Below are positions 41,301-51,500 of a stretch of 64,000 nucleotides of DNA, in pieces. Position numbers and translations under genes: made by a program. Source of the DNA: a virus. The stretch is from positions 1 to 64,000 of IMG/VR virus record IMGVR_UViG_3300031963_000033; one strand, written 5' to 3'. A model generated the notes under the pieces. The model was not told the DNA's origin, did no database searches, and saw only the letters and a list, made by a program, of their open reading frames with translations. Positions within the stretch are counted from its first letter, which is position 1, and each line of letters starts with the position of its first letter.

Positions 41301-42576
41301 TAATCATCATTTACAAGATGAAACGGGAATGGATATGTGGTATGCTTCTGCTTCAGCACTAACTTCAACCGCAAGTTTAGGTACATCCAGTACATCAACA
41401 ACACCAACTAATACTGCAGGAACATTATTAACAAGCGCGTCTATAACATTTACTTCAATATCTAGTTCATACATGAACGAAATTTACGAAGGTAGTAATG
41501 TGTTTGACGGATTTTTTGGCGTACTAGATTTAAACGATTTACAAGAATATAAAAATTCCGGCTCTTATATTGAAGGAGCAATTAATCCTATTAATAGTTT
41601 AGTTACATGGACACAAATTGGTGTAGCCGGTGACGGTGAAGCAGACGATGGTAATATCTTTGCGTACGATGTAATTGAATTAACCTCGGGTAGTAACGCA
41701 GGACGTATTGGAATTGCAGCGGTAGCATCTGGTGACGTAGTAGCATATAATACGGGTAACACGGGTGTGTACGATTATATGATTGCGTTTTATGATCCCG
41801 CTAATCCACTTTCTGATACCGGATTCTTAATTAATCAGATTGGTACAGAATTCGATGAAGAAATTTATTCGCTTACCGAATTATCAGATGGGCGGGTAGC
41901 ATTCGTTGGTCGTACAGCGGGCGACCTTGGTGGTACGCCCGTAGGTGGATATGATATTTTCTTGGGTATCACCGATGTTCGTAACTTGACACAATTTGTC
42001 CCACCTGCCGGCGGTGCGGCACGATTTACCACCGACTATTATACTACTGGATCTGGGTTAGCTGACCGAGGATTTGTTGTGCATGATATAAATAACGTTA
42101 TACCAAATACGTTAGCAATTACGTATGAAACTGCTGGTGACGTTGGTGGTAGTGCAAATCTTGGTGCAGAAGATATCGGTATTATTTTATTTAATTATAG
42201 TACTGATACTTGGGGCAATGTCTATCAGTTAGGTACCACACAAAACGATACATTAAATACTTTTGGCAAACCAAGCACGTATTTGAGAGATGGTCGTATT
42301 GCAATTGTAGGGTCTACTACAGGTGTATTTGCTGATGATGGAAATTCGTTTGGTTCTAGTGATGTGTTTGTGGCGATATTTGATATAACAACGGAAACGT
42401 GGAAAAAATATCAAATAGGAACTGGTGCGGCAGATTTTGGTAATTCCGTACAAGTTGGTGCAGGTAACAAACTAATTATAGCAGGCACTACTGCTGCATC
42501 ATTTACCTCACCAAATGATGGAATTACGGTTAGTTTTAATGCGGCACGTGGAATTAAGGGACGAATAACAGAATAA
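38350..42576 (+). CDS. Large tail fibre/adhesin with beta-propeller-like repeats (1408 aa)
   Basis: The ATG at 38350 overlaps the methyltransferase gene by 14 bp. Residues 1-470 contain a glycan-binding-like beta region with many Trp, Tyr and His (YYIIYSASST, AHNSHNDLELPS). From about 490 to 1400 there are diverged repeats of the SBBP/beta-propeller type: GxLYVAGGTTNSGSGNQDALLIKL, FDxQWQRDISGG, VAFVGRTAGDLGG and IAIVGSTTGVF. Such propellers make long adhesive proteins. Length and position suit a distal tail fibre. No chaperone or cleavage domain is seen at the C-terminus. Confidence 0.7.
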   Translation: MPITNVTRSVDLNNTKWYLPHPAGCGMDEGYYIIYSASSTSNQINNGSGLIRAYKWNTLLSGSRTDGFHTITGTVQLVSESLSGSSNWVNYHGSDIIHIGRGVNDITGVREDDAFFFAHLGQYGTTSATLDDFFYWDRLYVPTGSYTWDFYQYHAHNPTSYATFNNGRFVMGAEDRQGPTGIEEYGHMINVSVKSGATNYLSVMARVHTPSVGGAHNSHNDLELPSVTNKNYMMGGIINGSSDRFHAFYLTANGSQWDVFSRTFNYVNQVFNAEVNHGTYDLADAQIARTPGSSSLYPFRASVGKRIGSEIYIPAIYNSGSSGKFDLKVWNFTSANNLSELPTVTTIISGSNVRPDCHLEIANNTLYAAVSNTNDGGVNLYKYSASVWYNQGQIVSNNPGKYLRVHGLNFNVEEFKFYTMISGDASGSGTTYSGSGVYSFSPDIPFLGYKHLDYITGSNSFIVRNALTNGYVQFDTSTGTLKRSGSQEPQGLDVTMPVLQYDDSSTQFFDKRQAVLSADENFIQGIELQDGRQLFVGTKAAIDDDFDINYNNGLIALFSPGDTSPPEYYQVTGRFDDFITGVTQASNGKIYIVGYTKDELVPKSRLFVHGIGRGLVKSMNTTEKIEFIDMVTDSTGSQYYAGNHIQSSSIVVAKYDKDFDLQWQRDISGGSLADTAYAITRDTLGYLYVAGGTTNSGSGNQDALLIKLDSTGSIVWTKMYGTSDNQYASSVARVTKNNTDYILLSVVSGSTTTLTTVDTDGTIQEQNSYPNLVVNRVRRHETTSDGRFTFAGKITGSVSTASFGVGTIINTPMIEWMRSHNSASTNTEAMDMRNTGTGSGYLEYVVVGTEGTNGFATEIVSQSGGLTSQWTTTTSGSYWKAVSASPSSVATSSRRFFAVGYASSSGTQVTGAEHGGGDGIIAGFDNTGSVFFINGLGHDKAESLYAIERDVTTFNYITAGWSESHTNGRRGLIFRFARTGFGTGNHHLQDETGMDMWYASASALTSTASLGTSSTSTTPTNTAGTLLTSASITFTSISSSYMNEIYEGSNVFDGFFGVLDLNDLQEYKNSGSYIEGAINPINSLVTWTQIGVAGDGEADDGNIFAYDVIELTSGSNAGRIGIAAVASGDVVAYNTGNTGVYDYMIAFYDPANPLSDTGFLINQIGTEFDEEIYSLTELSDGRVAFVGRTAGDLGGTPVGGYDIFLGITDVRNLTQFVPPAGGAARFTTDYYTTGSGLADRGFVVHDINNVIPNTLAITYETAGDVGGSANLGAEDIGIILFNYSTDTWGNVYQLGTTQNDTLNTFGKPSTYLRDGRIAIVGSTTGVFADDGNSFGSSDVFVAIFDITTETWKKYQIGTGAADFGNSVQVGAGNKLIIAGTTAASFTSPNDGITVSFNAARGIKGRITE
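38410..38430 (+). repeat. GC-rich inverted repeat early in fibre gene
   Basis: CATCCCGCA and TGCGGGATG form a perfect 9-bp stem with a 3-base loop, 60 bp after the start codon and within codons for HPAGCGM. The stem is unusually GC-rich for this AT-rich region. Confidence 0.7.
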
Positions 42577-42590
42577 CGGAGTTATGTACT

Positions 42591-42935
42591 ATGGCAAATT
42601 TAGTAGAAATTCTTACAAAACGATATCCAAATACGATATGGACATGTGGTAATGATGATTACAACACATTAGCTTGGTATCCAGAAAACACAATACCAAA
42701 ACCCACAGAATTGGAGCTTCGTGGATTGGATGCGGAAGTATCATTAGAACTAAAGTGGGATGTGGTTCGTGCTGACCGAGATGAATTATTACAATCATCA
42801 GATTGGACGCAGTTATCTGACAGTCCGTTAGATGCTGGACAAAAAGCTGCGTGGGCATCTTATCGTCAAGAATTACGAAACGTTCCTCAACAACAAGTAG
42901 AACCTGAAAACATTATTTGGCCCACTCAACCGTAA
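42591..42935 (+). CDS. Phage tail assembly chaperone-like protein
   Basis: 114 aa. The C-terminal half has the pattern of the tail assembly chaperone family (Phage_tail_APC type): RADRDELLQSSDWTQLSDSP, then AAWASYRQELRNVPQQ and a final IIWPTQP. Homologues assist folding or attachment of tail fibres. It lies between the large adhesin and the giant repeat fibre, so either could be its client. Ribosome site GGAG precedes it. Confidence 0.75.
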   Translation: MANLVEILTKRYPNTIWTCGNDDYNTLAWYPENTIPKPTELELRGLDAEVSLELKWDVVRADRDELLQSSDWTQLSDSPLDAGQKAAWASYRQELRNVPQQQVEPENIIWPTQP

Positions 42936-42948
42936 TATGAGGTAGTAG

Positions 42949-45900
42949 ATGGCCAGAATATATTCACAAGCTGCACAAACAGCAGCTTCAGGATCCCCTC
43001 TAACTGCATACAGTAGTCGTACTTCCGTAAGTGTTAGTGTTACGGCGGGTAAACGCTATGCGATATTCTGGTCAGCAATAATGAGTCATAGTGCGTTAAC
43101 TTCTCGTGCGCGCGTTCGACTACAAAACGTTACTAATGGAGTAACATTACAGCAATTTGAATTTGAACCACAAGACTTAACGGACAGAATGAGTGCAGTG
43201 GATGTAAACGTATTTACTGCTTCATCTACTACAACAATTGAATTTGCTATACAATGGAGTGCATCCGCCGGTACTGCTACCATTTCTGACGCGTATATTA
43301 ATGTGTTAGAATTAGATGATGCTGACGTTTCTTCATATGATAGCACACAAATTGCTACAACAAATGCCGTAGCTACTCCAATAGATTCTATTAATATTCC
43401 TGCTGGCGAATGGTTTGTGTTTGGATCGTGTAACGTCAATACTCCACGAACGGCACAAGCAGCGGATGATATGGTTGTACAATTGTCTGACGGCACAAAC
43501 ACCTATATGGTACGAACACAGTATTATGCAAAAGATACATTAGGAATAACACCATATTTTGCAATCGTAACGGCTTCTCTTGGTGCAACAACAACGTTTT
43601 CACTAGAACATAGCTCACCAAACGGACAAAATATTGTCAATCAATATCGAACATTATTAGCATTAGACAGGTCTAAATTTGCAGAAACGTATGCCGCGGT
43701 CAGTGAATCTGCACAAATAGACTCTACAAGTGCCGGTGCACCAACCGCCATAATAACATATACGCCAACTATTGCAAACACAGGCAATCATTTAGTGGTG
43801 GGTACGTGGACGACAAAAATTAGCGCAACTAACTCATCAGTCTTTTCTCACTTTGGTACTTCAACTACGGAACCTGGTCAATATACAGCAACCCGCCAAC
43901 CACTCCGTGAAGCATCCGTTAATAATATTGACGAATTTGCACACGGATGGACGGACGTTGAATCATTAACTGCGGGGTCGATTACAAAAGTCATCGCATG
44001 GCGTCCAGAAGCAAACGTAAATGCGACAATTTCTGATGCAGCCATTGTTATTATGGATTTGGATGGTGCCGTTGCTGCACCGAGTCCAACGCCAACTACA
44101 ACACCAACACCAACACCAACACCGTCTATTACTGTAACACCATCTATTACCACTACACCAAGTATAACTGTTACCCCTAGTATTACTACAACGCCTAGTA
44201 TTACAACAACGCCTAGTATTACCACCACCCCAAGTATTACGCCATCTATTACGACCACACCGTCTATTACTACTACACCGAGTGTTACTACAACGCCGAG
44301 TATTACTAGAACTCCAAGTATTACCACTACGCCTTCTATTACCACTACACCATCTATTACTGTAACACCGTCTATCACAACAACGCCGTCAATTACTATT
44401 ACGCCAAGTATAACACCATCTATTACAGTCACACCATCTATTACCACAACGCCGAGTATTACTACCACGCCGAGTATTACGCCAAGTATTACTACAACAC
44501 CGTCTATTACTACCACGCCTAGTATTACTACTACCCCAAGTGTCACACCTTCCATTACCACAACACCAAGTATTACGACTACTCCGAGTATTACTACAAC
44601 ACCCAGCGTTACTAATACACCGTCTATTACTAGAACTCCAAGTATTACTACTACGCCTTCTATTACCACTACTCCAAGTATTACGACTACCCCAAGTATT
44701 ACTGTAACGCCATCTATTACTAGAACGCCATCTATTACTACAACGCCTAGTATTACTACTACACCAAGTGTCACACCTTCCATTACCACTACACCATCTA
44801 TTACCACTACACCATCTATTACTACAACCCCAAGTATTACTACTACCCCAAGTATTACTACTACCCCAAGTATTACTACTACCCCAAGTATCACCACAAC
44901 ACCAAGTATTACACCCAGTATTACTACTACACCATCTATTACTACAACGCCAAGTATCACTACCACTCCTAGTGTCACGCCAAGTATTACCGTTACGCCA
45001 TCTATTACCACTACACCAAGTATTACTACTACTCCGTCAATTACAACTACTCCGAGTATTACCACAACACCGTCTATTACGGTAACGCCTTCTATTACCA
45101 CTACGCCGTCAATTACCACTACTCCAAGTGTCACGCCATCTATTACCACCACGCCTAGTATTACTACTACACCTAGCGTCACGCCTAGTATTACTACTAC
45201 GCCAAGCGTTACAACTACTCCAAGCGTTACGCCATCAATAACCACTACGCCGAGTATTACTACTACACCATCTGTTACCACTACGCCGAGTATTACTACT
45301 ACCCCAAGTATTACTACTACGCCGTCAATTACTACCACACCAAGTATAACACCATCGGTTACAGTTACACCATCTATTACAGTCACACCATCTATTACAA
45401 CAACACCATCGGTCACTGCTACGCCATCGGTTACCGTTACGCCTTCTATTACTGCTACGCCATCTGTTACTAGAACACCTAGCGTTACACCATCAATAAC
45501 GGTAACACCAAGTATAACAACTACGCCAAGTATTACTACTACGCCAAGTATCACGCCAAGTATTACTACTACACCATCTGTTACTACTACGCCGTCTATT
45601 ACTACTACTCCAAGTATTACGCCGTCGGTTACAATTACGCCAAGTATTACTACAACACCGAGTATCACACCTTCTATTACTACAACACCATCTGTTACGG
45701 CTACGCCAAGTATTACTACAACGCCATCTATCACCACAACTCCAAGTGTAACAGTTACACCAAGTATTACAGCTTCACCTGGTGTATCTGTAACTCCATC
45801 AATAACTGTAACTCCATCAATAACCACAACACCTTCTATTACACCAAGTATTACAGTAAGTCCTAGTATTACAGCAACCCCTAGTGTTACTGTAACTCCT

Positions 45901-48021
45901 TCGGCTACAACAACACCATCTATTACAACAACGCCTTCTATTACCACTACGCCAAGTATTACTACTACCCCAAGTATTACTACTACGCCGTCAATTACTA
46001 CCACACCAAGTATAACAACTACGCCATCTATTACTACTACGCCTAGTATAACTGTTACCCCAAGTATTACTACTACGCCTAGTATTACCACAACGCCTTC
46101 TATTACCGCAACACCATCTATTACTGTTACGCCAAGTATTACTACTACCCCAAGTATTACTACTACGCCGAGTATAACAACGACCCCAAGTGTCACACCT
46201 AGTATAACAACTACGCCAAGTATTACTACTACGCCAAGTATCACACCAAGTATTACAACTACGCCAAGCGTTACAACTACGCCAAGTATTACAACTACGC
46301 CAAGTATTACTAGAACTCCAAGTATTACAACTACGCCAAGCGTTACAACTACGCCAAGCGTTACAACTACGCCAAGCGTTACACCATCAATAACCACTAC
46401 GCCATCTATTACCACTACCCCGAGTATTACTACTACCCCAAGTATTACTACTACCCCAAGTATTACTACAACGCCAAGTATTACTAGAACGCCGTCTATT
46501 ACTACTACACCAAGTGTTACTCCATCTGTTACTACAACGCCTAGTGTTACACCATCCATCACCAATACGCCATCTATTACCACCACACCAAGTGTTACAC
46601 CAAGTGTTACTATTACGCCAAGTATTACTACAACGCCTAGTGTTACACCATCCATCACCAATACGCCGTCTGTTACAACCACGCCTAGTATTACTACAAC
46701 ACCGTCTGTTACAACCACGCCTAGTATTACTACAACACCGTCTATCACGGCAACGCCATCTATTACCACAACGCCAAGTATTACCACAACGCCAAGTATT
46801 ACAACTACGCCAAGTATTACTAGAACGCCGAGTATCACTACAACACCAGGATCAACACCATCTGTTACCGTTACACCGAGTATCACTACCACGCCGTCTA
46901 TTACCACTACACCTAGTGTCACTAGAACACCTTCTATTACTACTACCCCAAGTATTACTACTACGCCGTCTATTACCACAACGCCAAGTATTACTAGAAC
47001 GCCCAGTATCACGCCATCTATTACCACTACGCCGTCTGTTACTTCTACACCCAGTATCACTACTACACCGTCTGTTACCAGAACACCATCAATCACAACT
47101 ACGCCAAGTATTACGCCAAGTATTACTACTACGCCGTCAATTACTACCACACCAAGTATTACTACTACGCCATCTATTACCACTACGCCGTCTATTACTA
47201 CTACTCCAAGTATTACTAGAACGCCTAGTGTCACTAGAACGCCAAGTATCACGCCATCTATTACCACTACGCCGTCTATTACCACAACGCCAAGTATTAC
47301 TAGAACGCCATCTATTACGACTACCCCAAGTATTACTAGAACAACAAGTGTTACACCTAGTATTACTACAACGCCTTCAATTACTACTACCCCAAGTATT
47401 ACTACTACCCCAAGTATTACTACTACCCCAAGTATTACTAGAACGCCTTCTATCACAACTACACCAAGTATCACTAGAACATCAGGCGTTACACCTAGTG
47501 TTACTACAACTCCGTCTATTACACCATCAATTACCGTCAGTATTACCCCATCAATAACTAAAACCCCATCGATAACACCGACTCGTAGTGTAACAAAAAC
47601 ACCAACGGTTACGCCAACTATTACACCGACTCGTTCAACTACCCCTACAGTAACACCGAGTGTAACAATAACACCTTCTATAACTCCATCAATTACCCCG
47701 TCTGAAGTAAAAGTTAGTGATATAGCAATTTATGGTATAGAATTACGTTATAAAGTTGGAATGGTGGAACATTCATACATTGGTGGTGTAAATCAATCTT
47801 TACCTGTAAAAGACCAAGGTAATATTTGGGTGTACGGAGAACAATTATTATACAGTGATTATAGTGGGGTGACAAGAGTAATTACTGGTGCTAGAGTACA
47901 AATAACCAATCGTAAAGCAGGTGAAATATTTATCAAAAATGGACGTTTGTATTGGGTAATTGGTGATGATATTACAAATTATGAGTTCGCATTATCTAAC
48001 GAATCTTCATTTAGTTATTAA
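42949..48021 (+). CDS. Giant mucin-like P-S-I-T repeat fibre (1690 aa)
   Basis: Three parts. Residues 1-376 are globular and beta-rich (two similar jelly-roll-like halves with TAGxxY and STTTIEFAIQWSAS strands), probably for attachment or receptor binding. Residues about 377-1584 are an uninterrupted array of P-S-[IV]-T-x-T hexapeptides and PSIT tetrapeptides, x being mostly T, V, R or A, with a few breaks (ASPGVSVTPS, TTPGSTPSVT). Residues 1585-1690 are a folded tail without Cys (VSDIAIYGIELRYKVG...). About 1200 repeat residues would span a very long extended stalk. Dense Thr/Ser next to Pro suggests O-glycosylation. The transcript starts upstream in the fibre operon. Confidence 0.8.
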   Translation: MARIYSQAAQTAASGSPLTAYSSRTSVSVSVTAGKRYAIFWSAIMSHSALTSRARVRLQNVTNGVTLQQFEFEPQDLTDRMSAVDVNVFTASSTTTIEFAIQWSASAGTATISDAYINVLELDDADVSSYDSTQIATTNAVATPIDSINIPAGEWFVFGSCNVNTPRTAQAADDMVVQLSDGTNTYMVRTQYYAKDTLGITPYFAIVTASLGATTTFSLEHSSPNGQNIVNQYRTLLALDRSKFAETYAAVSESAQIDSTSAGAPTAIITYTPTIANTGNHLVVGTWTTKISATNSSVFSHFGTSTTEPGQYTATRQPLREASVNNIDEFAHGWTDVESLTAGSITKVIAWRPEANVNATISDAAIVIMDLDGAVAAPSPTPTTTPTPTPTPSITVTPSITTTPSITVTPSITTTPSITTTPSITTTPSITPSITTTPSITTTPSVTTTPSITRTPSITTTPSITTTPSITVTPSITTTPSITITPSITPSITVTPSITTTPSITTTPSITPSITTTPSITTTPSITTTPSVTPSITTTPSITTTPSITTTPSVTNTPSITRTPSITTTPSITTTPSITTTPSITVTPSITRTPSITTTPSITTTPSVTPSITTTPSITTTPSITTTPSITTTPSITTTPSITTTPSITTTPSITPSITTTPSITTTPSITTTPSVTPSITVTPSITTTPSITTTPSITTTPSITTTPSITVTPSITTTPSITTTPSVTPSITTTPSITTTPSVTPSITTTPSVTTTPSVTPSITTTPSITTTPSVTTTPSITTTPSITTTPSITTTPSITPSVTVTPSITVTPSITTTPSVTATPSVTVTPSITATPSVTRTPSVTPSITVTPSITTTPSITTTPSITPSITTTPSVTTTPSITTTPSITPSVTITPSITTTPSITPSITTTPSVTATPSITTTPSITTTPSVTVTPSITASPGVSVTPSITVTPSITTTPSITPSITVSPSITATPSVTVTPSATTTPSITTTPSITTTPSITTTPSITTTPSITTTPSITTTPSITTTPSITVTPSITTTPSITTTPSITATPSITVTPSITTTPSITTTPSITTTPSVTPSITTTPSITTTPSITPSITTTPSVTTTPSITTTPSITRTPSITTTPSVTTTPSVTTTPSVTPSITTTPSITTTPSITTTPSITTTPSITTTPSITRTPSITTTPSVTPSVTTTPSVTPSITNTPSITTTPSVTPSVTITPSITTTPSVTPSITNTPSVTTTPSITTTPSVTTTPSITTTPSITATPSITTTPSITTTPSITTTPSITRTPSITTTPGSTPSVTVTPSITTTPSITTTPSVTRTPSITTTPSITTTPSITTTPSITRTPSITPSITTTPSVTSTPSITTTPSVTRTPSITTTPSITPSITTTPSITTTPSITTTPSITTTPSITTTPSITRTPSVTRTPSITPSITTTPSITTTPSITRTPSITTTPSITRTTSVTPSITTTPSITTTPSITTTPSITTTPSITRTPSITTTPSITRTSGVTPSVTTTPSITPSITVSITPSITKTPSITPTRSVTKTPTVTPTITPTRSTTPTVTPSVTITPSITPSITPSEVKVSDIAIYGIELRYKVGMVEHSYIGGVNQSLPVKDQGNIWVYGEQLLYSDYSGVTRVITGARVQITNRKAGEIFIKNGRLYWVIGDDITNYEFALSNESSFSY
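44077..47703 (+). repeat. P-S-[IV]-T-x-T coding repeat array 2
   Basis: About 3.6 kb of 18-bp and 12-bp units encoding the hexapeptide and tetrapeptide. Codons vary between units at third positions, but short blocks (actactaccccaagtatt) recur exactly, within this array and in the other two. Likely hot spots for homologous recombination. Confidence 0.95.
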
Positions 48022-48027
48022 AATTCA

Positions 48028-48035
48028 TATTTATA
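48028..48035 (+). promoter_or_regulatory. Candidate late promoter core TATTTATA in a palindrome
   Basis: Exact TATTTATA ending 26 bp before the GTG start of the tip-domain gene. It lies inside a 7-bp perfect inverted repeat, TTCATAT-TT-ATATGAA (48024-48039). Confidence 0.6.
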
Positions 48036-48061
48036 TGAAATGTATAACGTGAGGTGTATTC

Positions 48062-48577
48062 GTGGCTGAGACAAGACTTTCTGGCGCATTAATAAGAACT
48101 GGAACGAATATCGGACCTGTGAACAAACTATCAGTTGGAGATGTGACCACACCAAGTGGTTCTCTTCATGTTGGCGGTACGACAGTTCTACAACAAATAT
48201 TAGAAAAAAATACTATTGCTGCGACTGCGGCAACGGGGACAATTAATTTTAATGTATTATCACAAGGGGTGTTGTATTATACAACCAACTCATCGGGTAA
48301 TTGGACTCTAAACTTCACAGGTGACATTTCAACTACATTAAATAATATAATGTATATTGGGCAAAGTTTGAGTTTGGCGTTTTTAGTAACAAACGGTTCT
48401 CCCGCATTTTATGTCACATCTCATACAATTGATGGTGCTTCTGTAACACCAAAATGGCAAGGTGGTGCTGTTCCCTCAGCGGGTAACACAAATTGTATTG
48501 ATGTGTATTCGTATGTTATAATAAAAACAGCAAATGCTACATTTACTGTGTTAGCATCAGTAATACCTTTCGTTTAA
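48062..48577 (+). CDS. Free-standing fibre tip/cap domain protein
   Basis: Starts with GTG at 48062 (gtggctgagacaaga), preceded by GTGAGGTG. The 171-aa product is almost entirely the domain that forms the C-terminus of the 3348 fibre (residues 40-171 against 743-874): QQILEK, TAATGTINF, NWTLNF, LAFLVTNGS, SHTIDG and TPKWQGGAVPS are shared. As at 5972, a repeat fibre follows, here after 9 bp. Probably a cap, chaperone or tip that pairs with the repeat fibre. Confidence 0.75.
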   Translation: MAETRLSGALIRTGTNIGPVNKLSVGDVTTPSGSLHVGGTTVLQQILEKNTIAATAATGTINFNVLSQGVLYYTTNSSGNWTLNFTGDISTTLNNIMYIGQSLSLAFLVTNGSPAFYVTSHTIDGASVTPKWQGGAVPSAGNTNCIDVYSYVIIKTANATFTVLASVIPFV

Positions 48578-48586
48578 TAAGATTGT

Positions 48587-51500
48587 ATGACTCCGGTACT
48601 TGGTGCACGAGGTGGTGCTAGTGTTAGGTCGTTTGGTTTATTTGGGGCAATAACACCAACGCCTACGCCTTCAATTACTCGTACTCCATCGGTTACACCA
48701 AGTATTACTCCGTCGAGAAGCGTAACGCCTAGTATTACACCATCAATCACAATTACGCCAAGTATTACGCCTTCTATTACTAGAACGCCAAGTATTACTC
48801 CGTCAATAACAGTAACAACTACACCTAGTGTTACTAACACCCCTTCAATTACGATAACTCCGTCTATTACTGCTACTACTACGCCAAGTATTACAGTTAC
48901 ACCTTCTATTACTATTACACCATCTATTACAACTACGCCAAGTATTACTAGAACGCCATCTATTACGACTACGCCATCAATTACTATCACCCCAAGTATT
49001 ACTAGAACGCCTTCTATTACGACTACACCAAGCGTAACTAAAACGCCAAGTATTACTACTACGCCGTCTATTACCACTACGCCGTCTATTACCACTACGC
49101 CAAGTATTACGCCAAGTATTACTGTTACACCATCTATTACTAAAACGCCAAGTATTACGCCAAGTATTACCATTACACCATCTATTACTAAAACACCTTC
49201 TATTACTACAACACCGAGTGTTACCAGAACGCCATCTATTACGGTAACCCCAAGTATCACACCTTCTATTACTACAACGCCAAGCGTAACAACTACGCCA
49301 AGTGTTACACCATCTATTACCACTACACCGTCTATCACAACTACTCCAAGTATTACTACAACGCCGTCTATTACAACTACCCCTAGTGTTACCACGACGC
49401 CAAGCGTTACGCCATCTATTACTACCACTCCTAGTATTACCAGAACACCAAGTATTACTACCACGCCTTCTATTACTACAACACCAAGTGTTACCAAAAC
49501 ACCATCTATTACTACTACGCCAAGTATTACTACCACGCCTTCTATTACGACTACACCATCTATTACTACTACGCCAAGTATTACTCCAAGTATTACACCG
49601 TCAATTACCACTACGCCGTCTATTACCACTACGCCGTCTATTACCACTACGCCGTCTATTACCACAACACCGTCAGTTACAACTACTCCAAGTATTACAG
49701 TTACACCATCTATTACTAAAACGCCAAGTATTACGCCAAGTATTACGTCTTCGCCGGGGATTAGTGTAACCCCAAGTATTACGGTAACACCGTCTATTAC
49801 TACTACGCCTTCTATTACAAAAACACCGAGTGTTACGGTAACGCCTTCTATTACTACTACGCCGTCTATTACCACAACACCGAGTATTACTCCATCAATT
49901 ACAACTACGCCTTCTATTACCACAACACCATCTGTTACAAATACACCAAGTATCACTACAACACCATCAGTAACTACTACACCGTCTATCACCACCACGC
50001 CTAGTGTTACTACCACACCAAGTATTACTCCATCTATTACCACTACACCATCTATTACTACCACACCAAGTATTACCAAAACGCCTTCTATTACAACTAC
50101 GCCTTCTATTACTACAACGCCAAGTATTACCAAAACGCCTTCTATTACGACTACACCAAGTATTACGGTAACGCCGTCTATTACTACCACGCCATCAGTA
50201 ACTACTACACCATCTATTACAACTACACCAAGTATTACGCCAAGTATTACGACAACGCCTTCTATTACTACTACACCATCTATTACAAGAACGCCAAGTA
50301 TTACTACTACGCCTTCTATTACTAAAACGCCGAGTATTACGATAACGCCTTCTATTACAAGAACGCCTAGTGTTACGGTAACGCCTTCTATCACAACTAC
50401 ACCAAGCATTACACCATCCATTACGACTACTCCATCTATTACCACCACACCAAGTATTACCACTACGCCTTCTATTACTACTACGCCCAGTATTACGCCG
50501 TCTATTACCACTACGCCGTCTATTACCAGAACGCCGTCTATTACGACTACGCCAAGTATTACGCCAAGTATTACGATAACGCCTTCTGTCACTACAACAC
50601 CAAGTATTACTACAACGCCTTCTGTTACTATTACGCCTAGTATTACACCATCTATTACCACTACGCCTTCTATTACTAGAACCCCGAGTATTACTACTAC
50701 ACCGTCTATTACTGTTACGCCAAGTATTACTCCATCAATTACAACTACGCCATCTATTACTAAAACGCCAAGTATTACTACCACACCGTCTATTACAACC
50801 ACACCTTCCGTAACTAGAACGCCAAGTATTACCACTACGCCTTCTATTACCAGAACGCCGTCTATTACTACAACACCTAGCATTACACCTTCTATTACCA
50901 TTACGCCAAGTATTACTACAACACCAAGTGTAACTCCGTCTATTACCACCACACCATCTATTACGACTACACCAAGTATTACTACAACACCGTCTATTAC
51001 AACTACACCAAGTATTACTCCATCTATTACAACTACACCAAGTATTACAAAAACGCCTTCTATTACTAGAACCCCAAGTATTACCACTACACCAAGTATT
51101 ACAACAACGCCAAGTATTACTAAAACGCCGTCAATTACTACTACACCTTCTATCACTACAACGCCAAGTATTACTACAACGCCAAGTATTACTCCAAGTA
51201 TTACTAAAACGCCTTCTATTACTACAACGCCAAGTATTACTACAACGCCGAGTATTACCGTAACGCCAAGTATTACTCCATCAATTACAACTACGCCATC
51301 TATTACTAAAACGCCAAGTATTACCGTTACACCATCTGTTACCATCACACCATCTATTACTACTACTCCTAGTATTACCAGAACACCAAGTATTACGACA
51401 ACGCCTTCTATTACTACAACGCCTTCTATTACTACAACGCCGAGTATTACTCCAAGTATTACGGTAACGCCTTCTATTACTACAACGCCTTCTATTACGA

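Noticed and set aside
43878-47474. Very long antisense open frames over the repeat arrays (also 5938-7221 and 48574-52344), translating to V-V-I-D-G-V-type repeats
   Set aside because: They arise because the sense codons ACN, CCN, TCN/AGT and ATT give no stops on the reverse strand. They lack ribosome sites and non-repeat domains, and they run against every other gene.
46514-47557. Leu/Gln/His-rich + strand frames inside arrays (also 6198, 44768 and 49302)
   Set aside because: Frame-shifted readings of the same low-complexity DNA. The frames encoding P-S-I-T continue into globular domains on either side, so they are the real ones.
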